Shown piece after piece: positions 6,140 to 14,942 of a stretch of 18,876 bases of DNA; position 1 is the first letter of the stretch, and every line of letters starts with the position of its first letter. A model generated the notes under the pieces. The model was not told the origin of the DNA and searched no databases. It saw only the letters and a list, made by a program, of their open reading frames with translations. The DNA is from Pseudomonadota bacterium. GTDB lineage: Bacteria; Pseudomonadota; Gammaproteobacteria; Enterobacterales; Enterobacteriaceae. The stretch spans positions 1 through 18,876 of the forward strand of contig JAEYFY010000087.1 of NCBI GenBank assembly GCA_023454395.1. Reading direction: 5' to 3'. The position numbers were made by a program, and so were the translations under genes.

Positions 6140-8725
6140 ATGAATAAATCAATGGCAATTTTTAGATACAGTTTTTTTACATCACTTATTTTGTTCTCAT
6201 TTAATTCTTTTGCAGAAGATTATTTTGATCCCGCATTACTTGATGGACAATTAGGTGTATCTGCAAATGAAATTGATTTAAGCCAATTTTCACAAAAAGA
6301 TGCATTACCTGAAGGTAGAATATCTTTGTTAGTTTATGTCAATAATAATAACAATGGTGAGTTTATCATTAATTTGGTAAAAGGACCTAATAATAAAGTG
6401 GTGCCTGAAATAACCCGAGGATTATTAGATAAATTAGGTGTTAATACTGAGGTAATACCTAAGTTAAATATGTTAAAAAGCGATCAGGTGATTTATGATA
6501 TTAATGAATATATTCCTGATGCATTAATAAAAGTAAATTTATCAGAATTAAAACTAATCACTAGTTTTCCTCAAATTGTTATGTCTAATGATGCCGTCGG
6601 CTATATTGATCCCGCCTCTTTTGATAGTGGTGTTACTGCTATGTTTATCAATTATATGTTTAGTGGAGGTCATTCTTCTAATGATAGCAATGTTGATAAA
6701 ATTAATAATAATGGAAAACAAAAAAATGATAATTTCTTTGCTCAATTAAGAGCAGGGTTTAATCTTTATGATTGGCGTTTACGTTCGACAATGACACAGA
6801 CGTATACCCGAAATTCAAATAATGCAGAGACTCAAAGTAATAACAGTAATAAATTTTCTAATACATATCTTTCTCGTAATCTTTATTCTTTGCGGTCGGA
6901 ATTTATTATTGGTGAAACGACAACCGGAAATGATGTCTTTGATAGTATTCCAATGAAAGGTATGCGTTTATTTTCTAACGAACAAATGTTGCCAGCGAGT
7001 CAACAAGGTTTTGCTCCAGATGTGAGTGGAATTGCTCAATCAAATGCCCAAATTACTATCCGGCAAAATGGGAATGTTATTTATCAAACTTATGTTGCAC
7101 CCGGTGCATTTAAAATAACCGATCTTTACGCGAGTGGCTCAGGAGGGAACTTGGATGTCACAGTGAAAGAAGAAGATGGTTCAGAAAGGACATTTACAGT
7201 TGCTTTTTCATCATTACCCGTAATGTTAAGACCGGGTGGTTGGAAATATGAAATTAGTACTGGGCGATTTGATGGTGGCACAACGGTTGGCTCTAAAAAG
7301 GCAGATTTTTTGCTTGCCAGTGGTATTTATGGTTTACCTCATGATGTCACTCTTTATGGCGGGGTATTAGGTGCGAAAGATTATTACGCTATTTCCTCTG
7401 GGATAGGAATTTCATTAGGTAATTGGGGTGCTCTATCTACAGATATCACACATGCTCATGCTGACTTTAATACAATAGGTTCTCAAAATGGGCAATCTTA
7501 TCGATTCCGTTATTCTAAGAATATGACCACTACGGGAACCTCTGTTGACTTAACGGCATTACGTTTTTCAACTAAAGATTATTACGATTTTAATCAATTC
7601 AATACTGAAGATTATCGATTAAAAGAGGGCACTTCACCATGGTTAGGTGAACGAGAAAAAAGTCGTTTTACAACGTCAGTATCACAATCATTAGGTCAGT
7701 ACGGTAGTATTTATTTATCTGGTAGCCGTTATAATTATTGGGAGCAAAATAAGAACGTTACTCAACTTACGACAGGCTATAATAGCAATATTCGTGGTAT
7801 TAACTTTGGCATAAATTACAGTATTGATAGAATAAAATCAGATGATAGCTGGCCTGAAAATAGGCAAATTAGTTTTAATGTGAGCGTTCCATTTAGTGTG
7901 TTTAGTAATTCGCCGGCACTCAGCAATTTTAATAGCACTTACATGATAAACCATGATAATAATGGAAGAACTAACCAGCAAGTTGGATTATCTGGTAGTG
8001 CATTTGATAACTCCTTATCTTATGGCATTTCTCAATCTTGGGCTAACCAAGGCCAATCTAATAATGGTTCAGCATATGCTAATTATTCAGGTAACTACGG
8101 TACATCCTCTCTAAATTATAATTATTCAAGTGACTATTATAATGTTAATGGCAGCATGAATGGTGGTTTGCTTTTACATTCAGGTGGTTTATTGCTGGGT
8201 AGAAGTATGGGCAATAGTATGGCTATTGTTGAAGCACCTGGAGCAACAGGAACAGAGTTAAGTTCAGGAAATGGTGCGATTAATAGACAGGGATATGCGT
8301 TATCACCATATCTTACAGAATATCGCCAAAATACAATTGCATTAAATGTAAATACATTGCCTGACAATACGACTCTACAATCAACATCTCAAAATGTAGT
8401 TCCGACAAAAGGCGCTATTGTTAAGGTTGCCTTTAAAACAAAAATTGGCTTTCAAGCTATTTTAAATCTTTCTCAGAATAAAAGTGTTGTCCCATTTGGT
8501 GCTATTGCTACGTTAATTGATGCTGATAATCCTAATGATTTGAATACAGGTATTGTTGGTGAAAATGGTCAGCTTTATATGAGTGGGCTTCCTGATAATG
8601 GCAAGCTGTTAGTGAAATGGGGTAATAAAAACCAACAGAGTTGCAGCGTTTCGTATAGTGGCTTAAGTGATATTGAAGTCAATAGCAGGCAACCAATAAG
8701 AATTTTATCTCTTTCTTGCCAATAA
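6140..8725 (+). CDS. Outer-membrane fimbrial usher (FimD/PapC family)
   Basis: This 861-residue usher forms the outer-membrane pore that receives chaperone-subunit complexes and assembles the fimbria. The signal peptide ends at Ala25 (SFA|EDYFDPALL), and YFDPALL is the usual start of a mature usher. The periplasmic N-terminal domain is followed by a 24-strand barrel rich in Asn, Ser, Tyr and Gly. The plug region includes GMRLFSNEQMLPASQQGFAP and GAFKITDLYASGSGGNLDVTV, both highly characteristic. The C-terminal domain carries the typical paired cysteines Cys835 and Cys860. AAGAGTG at 6128-6134 is the ribosome binding site. The 43-nt gap from chaperone 3 is the longest inside the operon after the pilin hairpin. 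It is the only usher here and must serve all three pilins and the adhesin. Confidence 0.97.
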   Translation: MNKSMAIFRYSFFTSLILFSFNSFAEDYFDPALLDGQLGVSANEIDLSQFSQKDALPEGRISLLVYVNNNNNGEFIINLVKGPNNKVVPEITRGLLDKLGVNTEVIPKLNMLKSDQVIYDINEYIPDALIKVNLSELKLITSFPQIVMSNDAVGYIDPASFDSGVTAMFINYMFSGGHSSNDSNVDKINNNGKQKNDNFFAQLRAGFNLYDWRLRSTMTQTYTRNSNNAETQSNNSNKFSNTYLSRNLYSLRSEFIIGETTTGNDVFDSIPMKGMRLFSNEQMLPASQQGFAPDVSGIAQSNAQITIRQNGNVIYQTYVAPGAFKITDLYASGSGGNLDVTVKEEDGSERTFTVAFSSLPVMLRPGGWKYEISTGRFDGGTTVGSKKADFLLASGIYGLPHDVTLYGGVLGAKDYYAISSGIGISLGNWGALSTDITHAHADFNTIGSQNGQSYRFRYSKNMTTTGTSVDLTALRFSTKDYYDFNQFNTEDYRLKEGTSPWLGEREKSRFTTSVSQSLGQYGSIYLSGSRYNYWEQNKNVTQLTTGYNSNIRGINFGINYSIDRIKSDDSWPENRQISFNVSVPFSVFSNSPALSNFNSTYMINHDNNGRTNQQVGLSGSAFDNSLSYGISQSWANQGQSNNGSAYANYSGNYGTSSLNYNYSSDYYNVNGSMNGGLLLHSGGLLLGRSMGNSMAIVEAPGATGTELSSGNGAINRQGYALSPYLTEYRQNTIALNVNTLPDNTTLQSTSQNVVPTKGAIVKVAFKTKIGFQAILNLSQNKSVVPFGAIATLIDADNPNDLNTGIVGENGQLYMSGLPDNGKLLVKWGNKNQQSCSVSYSGLSDIEVNSRQPIRILSLSCQ

Positions 8726-8760
8726 AAAATAATCCTTATTTTATAGGTGGATGCATAACT

Positions 8761-9927
8761 ATGAAAATGCGTAATTTAATGATGGCATCACTGACTTCAG
8801 TATTAATGACTTCGTCATTTAATGTTTTAGCTGGAACAGACATGGGTGCTATGACATTAAACTTAACAGGGGTGATTGATATGAATATCAATCCCAGTCA
8901 AGTTCAATATATAAATGGTACTTTGTCGGGAACGAGTAGTTTTCAAGGAAAACCTATTTACGATAATCAGAGTAATCCTTCGTGGAATAGTGTATATGCG
9001 ATTATTTCATTAAGTCAGTCACAATCGAGGTGTAATTCTACATTTGTTTCTAAAATACCTAATCAATCTAATAAATATGGTTTAAAGTTAACGCATTCTT
9101 CCAATTCTGGCACAGTCGTTTATGTGACTCCTCAATTTAATTATAATGTCAGCTTATCCAATTTTGGTTCTAGTTTTCAAAGTGTCTATACTGGGCAATT
9201 TTTTCAGCCAAATAGTGGTGTTGTTGATAAAGAAACGCCTGACGTTAATGTATGTTATGTACCATCTAATTATGCAACAACTACAGTTCCTGCTGGTGGT
9301 ACTAAAAATATTAGAGTTACGGTTCCAAGTTCATTTCCTGTTTATATTGATGCTCAGTTAACTCCCGGAAAACTAACATATACGGGGACTCCTTTTTATG
9401 TAGGGAGTTTTGGCCGAATTGTTGAGGGAGATTTCTATGCAAAAGTTAACGTAAATGCCAATGTAACAGTGAAACGATCTTGTGCTGTTACTGGTGTATC
9501 TAATCAACAAATTAATGAAAATATGACATTTACGAATGAAGTCATTAAAGACTCTGTCTTTACATTGTCCTGTGGTGGTACAGGTAACCCTGTAAATATG
9601 TCAGCGGTAATTAAAGAGGGAAGTTTAGATCCAAATAATGTAAATAAGTTAGTTTTAGCACCTATTAATGGTACGGTCTCTGACAAAAAACCTTGGGTTA
9701 TAGGATTGCCTTATAAGCAAACTTCAACACCAAGTTTAAAATGTGCTAATGAAAATAATAATGATCTATTAAAGTTCAATAATACAGATCTCGAACTAAC
9801 TGGAACCAATATGGGGAATAATCAACCTGATATATTTGGTATCAAATGGGCCATTTGTAAACCAGATGGTACAAAAGCGGGTGAATATCGCGGAAAAGTG
9901 GATGTAAATATATTTGTCCGAGGATAA
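8761..9927 (+). CDS. Two-domain fimbrial tip adhesin
   Basis: This 388-residue secreted protein is about twice the length of a pilin, as expected for an adhesin with an N-terminal receptor-binding domain and a C-terminal pilin domain. I prefer the ATG at 8761, with AGGTGG at 8745-8750; the in-frame ATG at 8716 overlaps the usher and would put a non-signal stretch in front. The signal peptide ends near Ala24 (NVLA|GTD). The N-terminal domain (about 25-222) carries Cys91 and Cys165. The pilin domain starts near 225 (FYAKVNVNANVTVKRSC) with Cys241 and Cys271, plus a further pair, Cys328 and Cys366, and ends in VDVNIFVRG. I cannot name the receptor. It is last in the operon and is followed by a strong terminator. 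The architecture resembles adhesins of 987P-like fimbriae, but that is a comparison of layout only. Confidence 0.85.
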   Translation: MKMRNLMMASLTSVLMTSSFNVLAGTDMGAMTLNLTGVIDMNINPSQVQYINGTLSGTSSFQGKPIYDNQSNPSWNSVYAIISLSQSQSRCNSTFVSKIPNQSNKYGLKLTHSSNSGTVVYVTPQFNYNVSLSNFGSSFQSVYTGQFFQPNSGVVDKETPDVNVCYVPSNYATTTVPAGGTKNIRVTVPSSFPVYIDAQLTPGKLTYTGTPFYVGSFGRIVEGDFYAKVNVNANVTVKRSCAVTGVSNQQINENMTFTNEVIKDSVFTLSCGGTGNPVNMSAVIKEGSLDPNNVNKLVLAPINGTVSDKKPWVIGLPYKQTSTPSLKCANENNNDLLKFNNTDLELTGTNMGNNQPDIFGIKWAICKPDGTKAGEYRGKVDVNIFVRG

Positions 9928-9946
9928 AAGTAATAGATTAAAAAAG

Positions 9947-9977
9947 AAAAAAGCGGATCTTAGGGGCCGCTTTTTTT
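9947..9977 (+). terminator. Terminator of the fimbrial operon
   Basis: Stem arms AAAAGCGG and CCGCTTTT enclose a 10-nt loop and run into seven T. It lies 20 nt after the adhesin stop codon. Confidence 0.85.
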
Positions 9978-10031
9978 ATAGAAGATCTTTTTATTTCTAT
10001 TGATTAGATTTGACAGTTCAGCTTGAAAAGT

Positions 10032-10093
10032 TGAGAGTTACCCGTTTAGTATAGGTGCCAAAGCCTTATGCAAAACACAAAAGGTAACTCTCA
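10032..10093. repeat. Inverted repeat between convergent genes
   Basis: Perfect 11-bp arms TGAGAGTTACC (10032-10042) and GGTAACTCTCA (10083-10093) surround a 40-nt spacer. They lie between the fimbrial terminator and the end of the minus-strand decarboxylase. Read on the minus strand, the distal arm is followed by ACTTTTC, so a long-loop terminator for the decarboxylase is possible. A small mobile-element remnant is the alternative; I saw no target-site duplication beside the arms. Confidence 0.55.
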
Positions 10094-10195
10094 TTCTCCA
10101 TATTAATAATCCAATTATTAAACACTAAGTAGTGTCCATTTCTCCTAACCTAAGGCAGCATAAGCTAGGTTTTGTTATTTAAATCATACGATAAC

Positions 10196-11845
10196 TTAAA
10201 ATGAATAAAGCGAATCTTTAGACTCTTTCAATTTTTGTGCTAATTCAGAAGCTTCATATCGTTCGGTTACTATTTCGATATAAGAGGCACTTTCTGTTGA
10301 TCCCGCTACTTTAAGCGCTTTATTTAATTCATCTATCGTTGTGACTTTCTCACAATGCCAATCTGTTGCACCAAAAGCTTTAGGTAATTGATGATAATTC
10401 CATTGAGCAAGATCGTTATAATAAGCTTCAGGGTAATCACATAATAATCGCTCAATTAAATAACCATCATTATTTAACACAAGGATAATCGGTTTTAATC
10501 CGAAGCGAACAAATTGGCTAATCTCTTGTACCGTTAATTGATGGGAGCCTTCACCTGTAATTAAAATAACTCGTTTGTTAGGCGCTGCAAGGGCTGCACC
10601 AAATGATGCTGGTGTTGCCCAACCAATAGACCCCCATAATGTTTGGTTATGGAATTGAGCGCCTTCTGGTAATAGGGCAAAACCTAATCCCATTGATGAT
10701 GTACCTGTCTCTGCAATAATAATATCATTAGGTTTAAAGAACTTTTCTAAATGAGGATAGAGATACTGAGCTGTAATTTTACCGTTATCAGATAATACAG
10801 CTTCGCCTAATCCTTTGGCTTTTATCTGATGATACGTTTTATTTGGTAATCGTTGAGTCAGAGCTGAGAGCACGTCTTCTATATAAATCGATGTGTAGAT
10901 AACTGAATCAATCTCAACATACTCAGGCATGATGTTGATAAGTTGTTTTGGTTTAATATTGGCAGTAAAACTTCCTGTATTAAAGTCGGTCATCATTGCA
11001 CCAATTCCTAATACGTACTCACTATTTTCTACAAATTCTCTGACTTCAGGCGTCATTAATTTGCCATCATACATGCCAATATATTGGGGATGAGATTCAC
11101 TTAAAATACTTTTATCCATAAACATAGTGGCATAAGGTAAGCCAGTCTTATCAATAAAAGCTTGCACATTATCTGATAATCCTAAACGGGTGGATAAAAT
11201 ACCAGGTAATACGCAGATATTATTGCTGTGTGCAAGCTTTTCAATAATGAGTGATACCACTTTTTCTAGTATTTCTTTATCACTTATTGGTCTTTTAGGG
11301 GCGGTAACAGGGGAATGTTCTATCACTTGCATAGTGGCATAATCAGAAGGTAGGCCGATATAAACAGGGCGACGCTCTGTTAATGCAGTCGCAATTAAAC
11401 GTTCCATTTCTGTAATACAATTTTCAGGTGTTAATATTGCGTGAGCGCAAGCAAGACGTTGGCCTAATTGATAAAAAATATCAAAATCACCATTACCTAA
11501 TGTGTGATGAACAAGGCGCTTACTTTTTTGTACACCACTTGCTGGCATACCAACTAAATGGAAAATAGGTAGGTTTTCTGCATAAGAGCCAGCAATAGCA
11601 TTAATCGCACTTAACTCACCAACACCAAATGTTGTCGATAACGCTGCCATACCTTTAATTCGGGCATAACCATCAGCAGCGTAAGCTGCATTTAATTCAT
11701 TGCAGTTTCCAATCCAACGCATATGTTTGCTATTACAAATAGTATCTTCTATGGGAAATGCATAATCACCCGCAACACCAAAAACATCACTTATTCCTAA
11801 GTCATATAAACGGGTTAACATATATTCAACGACAGTCTTACTCAT
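10196..11845 (-). CDS. ipdC: Thiamine-diphosphate 2-keto acid decarboxylase (indolepyruvate/phenylpyruvate type)
   Basis: This 549-residue cytosolic enzyme decarboxylates a 2-keto acid (probably indole-3-pyruvate or phenylpyruvate) to the aldehyde, using thiamine diphosphate and magnesium. Family residues are in place: Asp27 in GVAGDY, the cofactor-activating Glu50 in GNCNEL, the His113-His114 pair in RLVHHTLG, and the metal/diphosphate motif from Gly431 to Asn459, ending NNDGY. The motif reads GEGS rather than the usual GDGS. Length is typical of pyruvate and indolepyruvate decarboxylases. GGAGA at 11850-11854 is a good ribosome binding site. It is divergent from a LysR regulator and not in an operon. 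Proteus-group bacteria deaminate aromatic amino acids to 2-keto acids, which would supply substrate. Pyruvate itself or branched-chain keto acids cannot be excluded from sequence alone. Confidence 0.88.
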   Translation of the reverse strand: MSKTVVEYMLTRLYDLGISDVFGVAGDYAFPIEDTICNSKHMRWIGNCNELNAAYAADGYARIKGMAALSTTFGVGELSAINAIAGSYAENLPIFHLVGMPASGVQKSKRLVHHTLGNGDFDIFYQLGQRLACAHAILTPENCITEMERLIATALTERRPVYIGLPSDYATMQVIEHSPVTAPKRPISDKEILEKVVSLIIEKLAHSNNICVLPGILSTRLGLSDNVQAFIDKTGLPYATMFMDKSILSESHPQYIGMYDGKLMTPEVREFVENSEYVLGIGAMMTDFNTGSFTANIKPKQLINIMPEYVEIDSVIYTSIYIEDVLSALTQRLPNKTYHQIKAKGLGEAVLSDNGKITAQYLYPHLEKFFKPNDIIIAETGTSSMGLGFALLPEGAQFHNQTLWGSIGWATPASFGAALAAPNKRVILITGEGSHQLTVQEISQFVRFGLKPIILVLNNDGYLIERLLCDYPEAYYNDLAQWNYHQLPKAFGATDWHCEKVTTIDELNKALKVAGSTESASYIEIVTERYEASELAQKLKESKDSLYSF

Positions 11846-11993
11846 ATTATCTCCAAAAAATCCGAATAATAGTCTATAAAAGTATATGAATGCTTTTACA
11901 TTATGCTTAATGTTTTATCGCGAATATTATTTGATATGAAATGGTTTATTATCATTAAGGGTATAACTAAATGTAATAAGGTAAATATTGCTA
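11846..11993. promoter_or_regulatory. Divergent ipdC/LysR control region with palindromic operator
   Basis: The 148-bp gap between divergent genes contains a palindrome ACATTA-TGCT-TAATGT at 11898-11913, close to the centre. It is the best candidate for the LysR-type binding site, although it does not follow the common T-N11-A form exactly. Both promoters should lie here; I could not assign their -35 and -10 boxes with confidence. Confidence 0.5.
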
Positions 11994-12881
11994 ATGAATA
12001 TTCGTACATTACGCTATTTTGTTGAGGTTGTTCAATTAAATGGCTTTAGCCGAGCCGCTGATGCGCTATTTATCACTCAACCTGCAATTAGTCGTAGTAT
12101 TAAAAAATTAGAAGATGAATTGGGTATTATTTTATTAGTGAGAGAAACTGATGGCGTTAGATTAACGGATGATGGTGCAATATTGTTTGAACATGCAAAA
12201 CAGATACTTGCACAATTTAATAATATGAATAAAGCATTACAGGACAAGTCTGGACCATTAACTGGAACATTAAATGTTGGATTACCTCCTGTAATAGCTT
12301 CGACGTATTTTGCTGATATTATTATGGCATTTAGCTCTCGCCATCCTCTGGTTGAACTAAAAATATTTGAATTGGGTACTAAACAAATGGCTGATGCTAT
12401 GAGAGAAGGCAGAGTTGAAACTGCCGCAGTCGTATTGCCTTTTAATGAAGATATTTTTGAATTAACGCCTTTTTCAGAAGATCACTTAATGCTATTAATG
12501 TCGCCATCCCATCCTTTAGCTATAAAAAAGGAAATTCATTTTAAAGAGTTGATTAATGAGCCTTTTATCTTCTTTTCTGAAGATTTTCGTATTAATGATT
12601 TAATTTATAGTGCTTGTGGTATTTACAATACAGCGCCTATTATTGCTGGTCGTAGTAACCATTTAGATTTAATTATTGCAATGGTGAAAGCTGGTGTAGG
12701 GATAACACTGTTACCCAACAGTATGTGTAATAAAAATCCTATTGATGATTTGGTTGTTCTTCCTGTGGTGGAACCTACATTGTCATATCAAATAGCGCTA
12801 GCCAATAATAAAAACAGCTATAAAAGCCGAAGTTGCCAAGCATGGGAGCAGCTAGCAAGAGAAAAGCTAATAATAGAATAA
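11994..12881 (+). CDS. LysR-family transcriptional regulator
   Basis: This 295-residue DNA-binding regulator has a typical LysR N-terminus (MNIRTLRYFVEVV) and a helix-turn-helix around residues 16-40 (GFSRAADALFITQPAISRSI). A linker and an effector-binding domain (about 90-290) follow, with the usual HPL segments. I chose the ATG at 11994 because family members begin at this point. A TTG at 11988 has better spacing (6 nt) to AAGG at 11978-11981 and would add two residues, so it remains possible. The gene is divergent from ipdC with one palindrome in between, so it probably controls ipdC in response to an aromatic or 2-keto acid ligand; both target and ligand are inferred. No terminator follows before dld, but a 233-nt gap argues against one transcript. 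Confidence 0.88.
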   Translation: MNIRTLRYFVEVVQLNGFSRAADALFITQPAISRSIKKLEDELGIILLVRETDGVRLTDDGAILFEHAKQILAQFNNMNKALQDKSGPLTGTLNVGLPPVIASTYFADIIMAFSSRHPLVELKIFELGTKQMADAMREGRVETAAVVLPFNEDIFELTPFSEDHLMLLMSPSHPLAIKKEIHFKELINEPFIFFSEDFRINDLIYSACGIYNTAPIIAGRSNHLDLIIAMVKAGVGITLLPNSMCNKNPIDDLVVLPVVEPTLSYQIALANNKNSYKSRSCQAWEQLAREKLIIE

Positions 12882-13114
12882 AATATTAAAATAGTACTTA
12901 TTTATATTCTATTTAAGAAACAAATACCAAAATTCTCTTTAAATAATAAAAGTGATTAGAAATAAATAAAGATTATTTTTTTAAGAAATGCGGATAGCAG
13001 TATAAATGCAGTTATATAAATGATAAGTTTATATTTTGCACATAGTCTTATGAGTAATAATAAAAATGGGCAAATAAAAGATTAATCAGATAAGACAGGA
13101 ATAGGATAGGGAAA

Positions 13115-14875
13115 ATGAATGAGAGTAATAGTTCTGTAAATCAACATTTTATTCGCAAACTTGAAAGTATCGTTGGTAAAAAACAAGTATTAACCCAAGC
13201 ACATAAAACAGAACGTTATCGCAAAGGTTTTCGTTCAGGGCAAGGTAAGGCGCTGGCCGTTGTCTTTCCCGCTAATCTATTAGAACAATGGCGAGTTTTT
13301 AAAACCTGTGTTGAAGCCGATAAAATTATTATTATGCAAGCGGCGAATACTGGATTAACAGAAGGCTCGACACCTAATGGTGATGATTATGATAGAGATA
13401 TCGTGATTATTAGTACATTACGTCAAGATAAAATACAGGTTCTTTCAGAGCATAATCAAGTTATTGCTTTCCCCGGTAGTACGTTATGGCATTTAGAAAA
13501 AGTATTAAAGCCATTAGGTCGGGAGCCTCATTCTGTTATTGGATCGTCTTGTATTGGTGCGTCGGTAATAGGCGGAATTTGTAATAACTCGGGCGGTGCT
13601 TTAGTTCGCCGTGGACCTGCTTATACCGAATTATCACTTTATGCTCGTGTTAATGAAAAAGGTGAAGCTGAATTAGTTAACCATTTAGGCATTGATTTAG
13701 GTGAAACTCCCGAAGAAATATTAACTAATTTAGATAATCGTCATTATCATGAGACACAGATACAAACAACAGAAAAACTAGCCTCTGATCATGAATACCA
13801 TGAGCGTATACGTGATGTTGATGCTAATACACCTTCTCGTTTTAACAATGATGAACGGCGTTTATATGAAGCAGCAGGAAGTGCAGGAAAATTATCTGTA
13901 TTTGCTGTGAGGTTAGATACTTTCCCCGCAGATCATCGCACTCAAGTCTTTTATATTGGTACTAATAATCCGGACGAACTTGAAGATATTCGTCGTCATA
14001 TTTTAAGCCATTTTAAAAAGCTGCCTGTTGCTGGGGAATATATGCATAGAAGCTATTACAAAATGGCGGAAGTGTATGGAAAAGATACATTTTTGGTGAT
14101 TGATAAATTAGGTACAGATAAAATGCCAATACTATTTGCCGTAAAAGGGCGAGTAGATGCGGTATTAAATAAAGTGCCTCTTTTACCTAAAAATATGGTG
14201 GATAGAACCATGCAGTTTATGAGCAAGCTATGGCCTGCTCATTTACCTGAACGTATGACAGATTTTCGTGACAAATATGAGCATCATCTTATGTTAAGAA
14301 TGGCGGATGATGGAATTGAAGAAGCCGCAACTTATTTAAAAGAATACTTTAAACTAGCATCAGGCGATTATTTTGAATGTACCGAAGAAGAGGGGAATAA
14401 AGCCTTTTTACATCGTTTTGCCGCCGCAGGTGCTGCAGTGCGTTATCATGCCGTTCATGTTAATGACGTAGAAGATGTGTTGCCATTAGATATTGCATTG
14501 CGTCGTAATGACAAAGATTGGTTTGAAAAACTACCTCCTGAAATAGAGAGTAAATTACTTTATAAACTCTATTGTGGGCATTTTATGTGTCACGTTATGC
14601 ATCAAGATTATATTATTAAAAAAGGTGTTGATGCTAAAGCATTAAAAGCAGAAATGCTGGCGTTATTAGATCAACGTGGAGCAGAATATCCCGCAGAACA
14701 TAACGTTGGTCATATGTATTATGCTAAACCTCAATTAAAAGCATTCTATAAACATAACGATCCAACCAATAGCATGAACCCAGGTATTGGTAAAACCTCA
14801 AAACTAAAATATTGGGGGGAAGAGTGCGGATGTGGGCGCGCTCATAATGATACTAATACAGAGAATAAAGAATAA
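13115..14875 (+). CDS. dld: Quinone-dependent D-lactate dehydrogenase
   Basis: This FAD enzyme, peripheral to the inner membrane, oxidises D-lactate to pyruvate and passes electrons to quinone. It has 586 residues against 571 in E. coli Dld and matches it throughout: RYRKGFRSGQG near 34-44, AANTGLTEGSTPNG at 76-89 in the FAD-binding domain, the segment from GSSCIGASVIGG through RRGPAYTE at 143-171, VAGEYMHR and KYEHHL further on, and NDPTNSMNPGIGKTSK close to the end. After that point the protein carries a tail of about 20 residues including CGCGRAH (Cys571, Cys573) that E. coli Dld lacks. AGGATAGGG ends 3 nt before the start and acts as ribosome binding site. The gene stands alone, convergent with sbcB and sharing a terminator with it. 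Confidence 0.95.
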   Translation: MNESNSSVNQHFIRKLESIVGKKQVLTQAHKTERYRKGFRSGQGKALAVVFPANLLEQWRVFKTCVEADKIIIMQAANTGLTEGSTPNGDDYDRDIVIISTLRQDKIQVLSEHNQVIAFPGSTLWHLEKVLKPLGREPHSVIGSSCIGASVIGGICNNSGGALVRRGPAYTELSLYARVNEKGEAELVNHLGIDLGETPEEILTNLDNRHYHETQIQTTEKLASDHEYHERIRDVDANTPSRFNNDERRLYEAAGSAGKLSVFAVRLDTFPADHRTQVFYIGTNNPDELEDIRRHILSHFKKLPVAGEYMHRSYYKMAEVYGKDTFLVIDKLGTDKMPILFAVKGRVDAVLNKVPLLPKNMVDRTMQFMSKLWPAHLPERMTDFRDKYEHHLMLRMADDGIEEAATYLKEYFKLASGDYFECTEEEGNKAFLHRFAAAGAAVRYHAVHVNDVEDVLPLDIALRRNDKDWFEKLPPEIESKLLYKLYCGHFMCHVMHQDYIIKKGVDAKALKAEMLALLDQRGAEYPAEHNVGHMYYAKPQLKAFYKHNDPTNSMNPGIGKTSKLKYWGEECGCGRAHNDTNTENKE

Positions 14876-14904
14876 TTATTGTAGATTGTGTTTAGTAAAT
14901 TAAA

Positions 14905-14936
14905 AAATAAAGGCAGGGTAAAACCTGCCTTTATTT
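14905..14936. terminator. Bidirectional terminator between dld and sbcB
   Basis: A perfect 13-bp stem with arms AAATAAAGGCAGG and CCTGCCTTTATTT and a GTAAAA loop is flanked by A-rich sequence on the left and T-rich sequence on the right. It lies between two convergent stop codons and should serve both genes. Confidence 0.88.
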
Positions 14937-14942
14937 TATCTA

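Noticed and set aside
8137..8367. Minus-strand ORF inside the usher, and similar ORFs inside other genes
   Set aside because: These lie opposite or out of frame with clearly homologous genes and have no independent support.
10125..10180. Insertion-sequence end or second terminator (AACCTA-N13-TAGGTT with TGTCC nearby)
   Set aside because: Only a 6-bp stem with a long loop, no matching opposite end, no transposase fragment and no target duplication.
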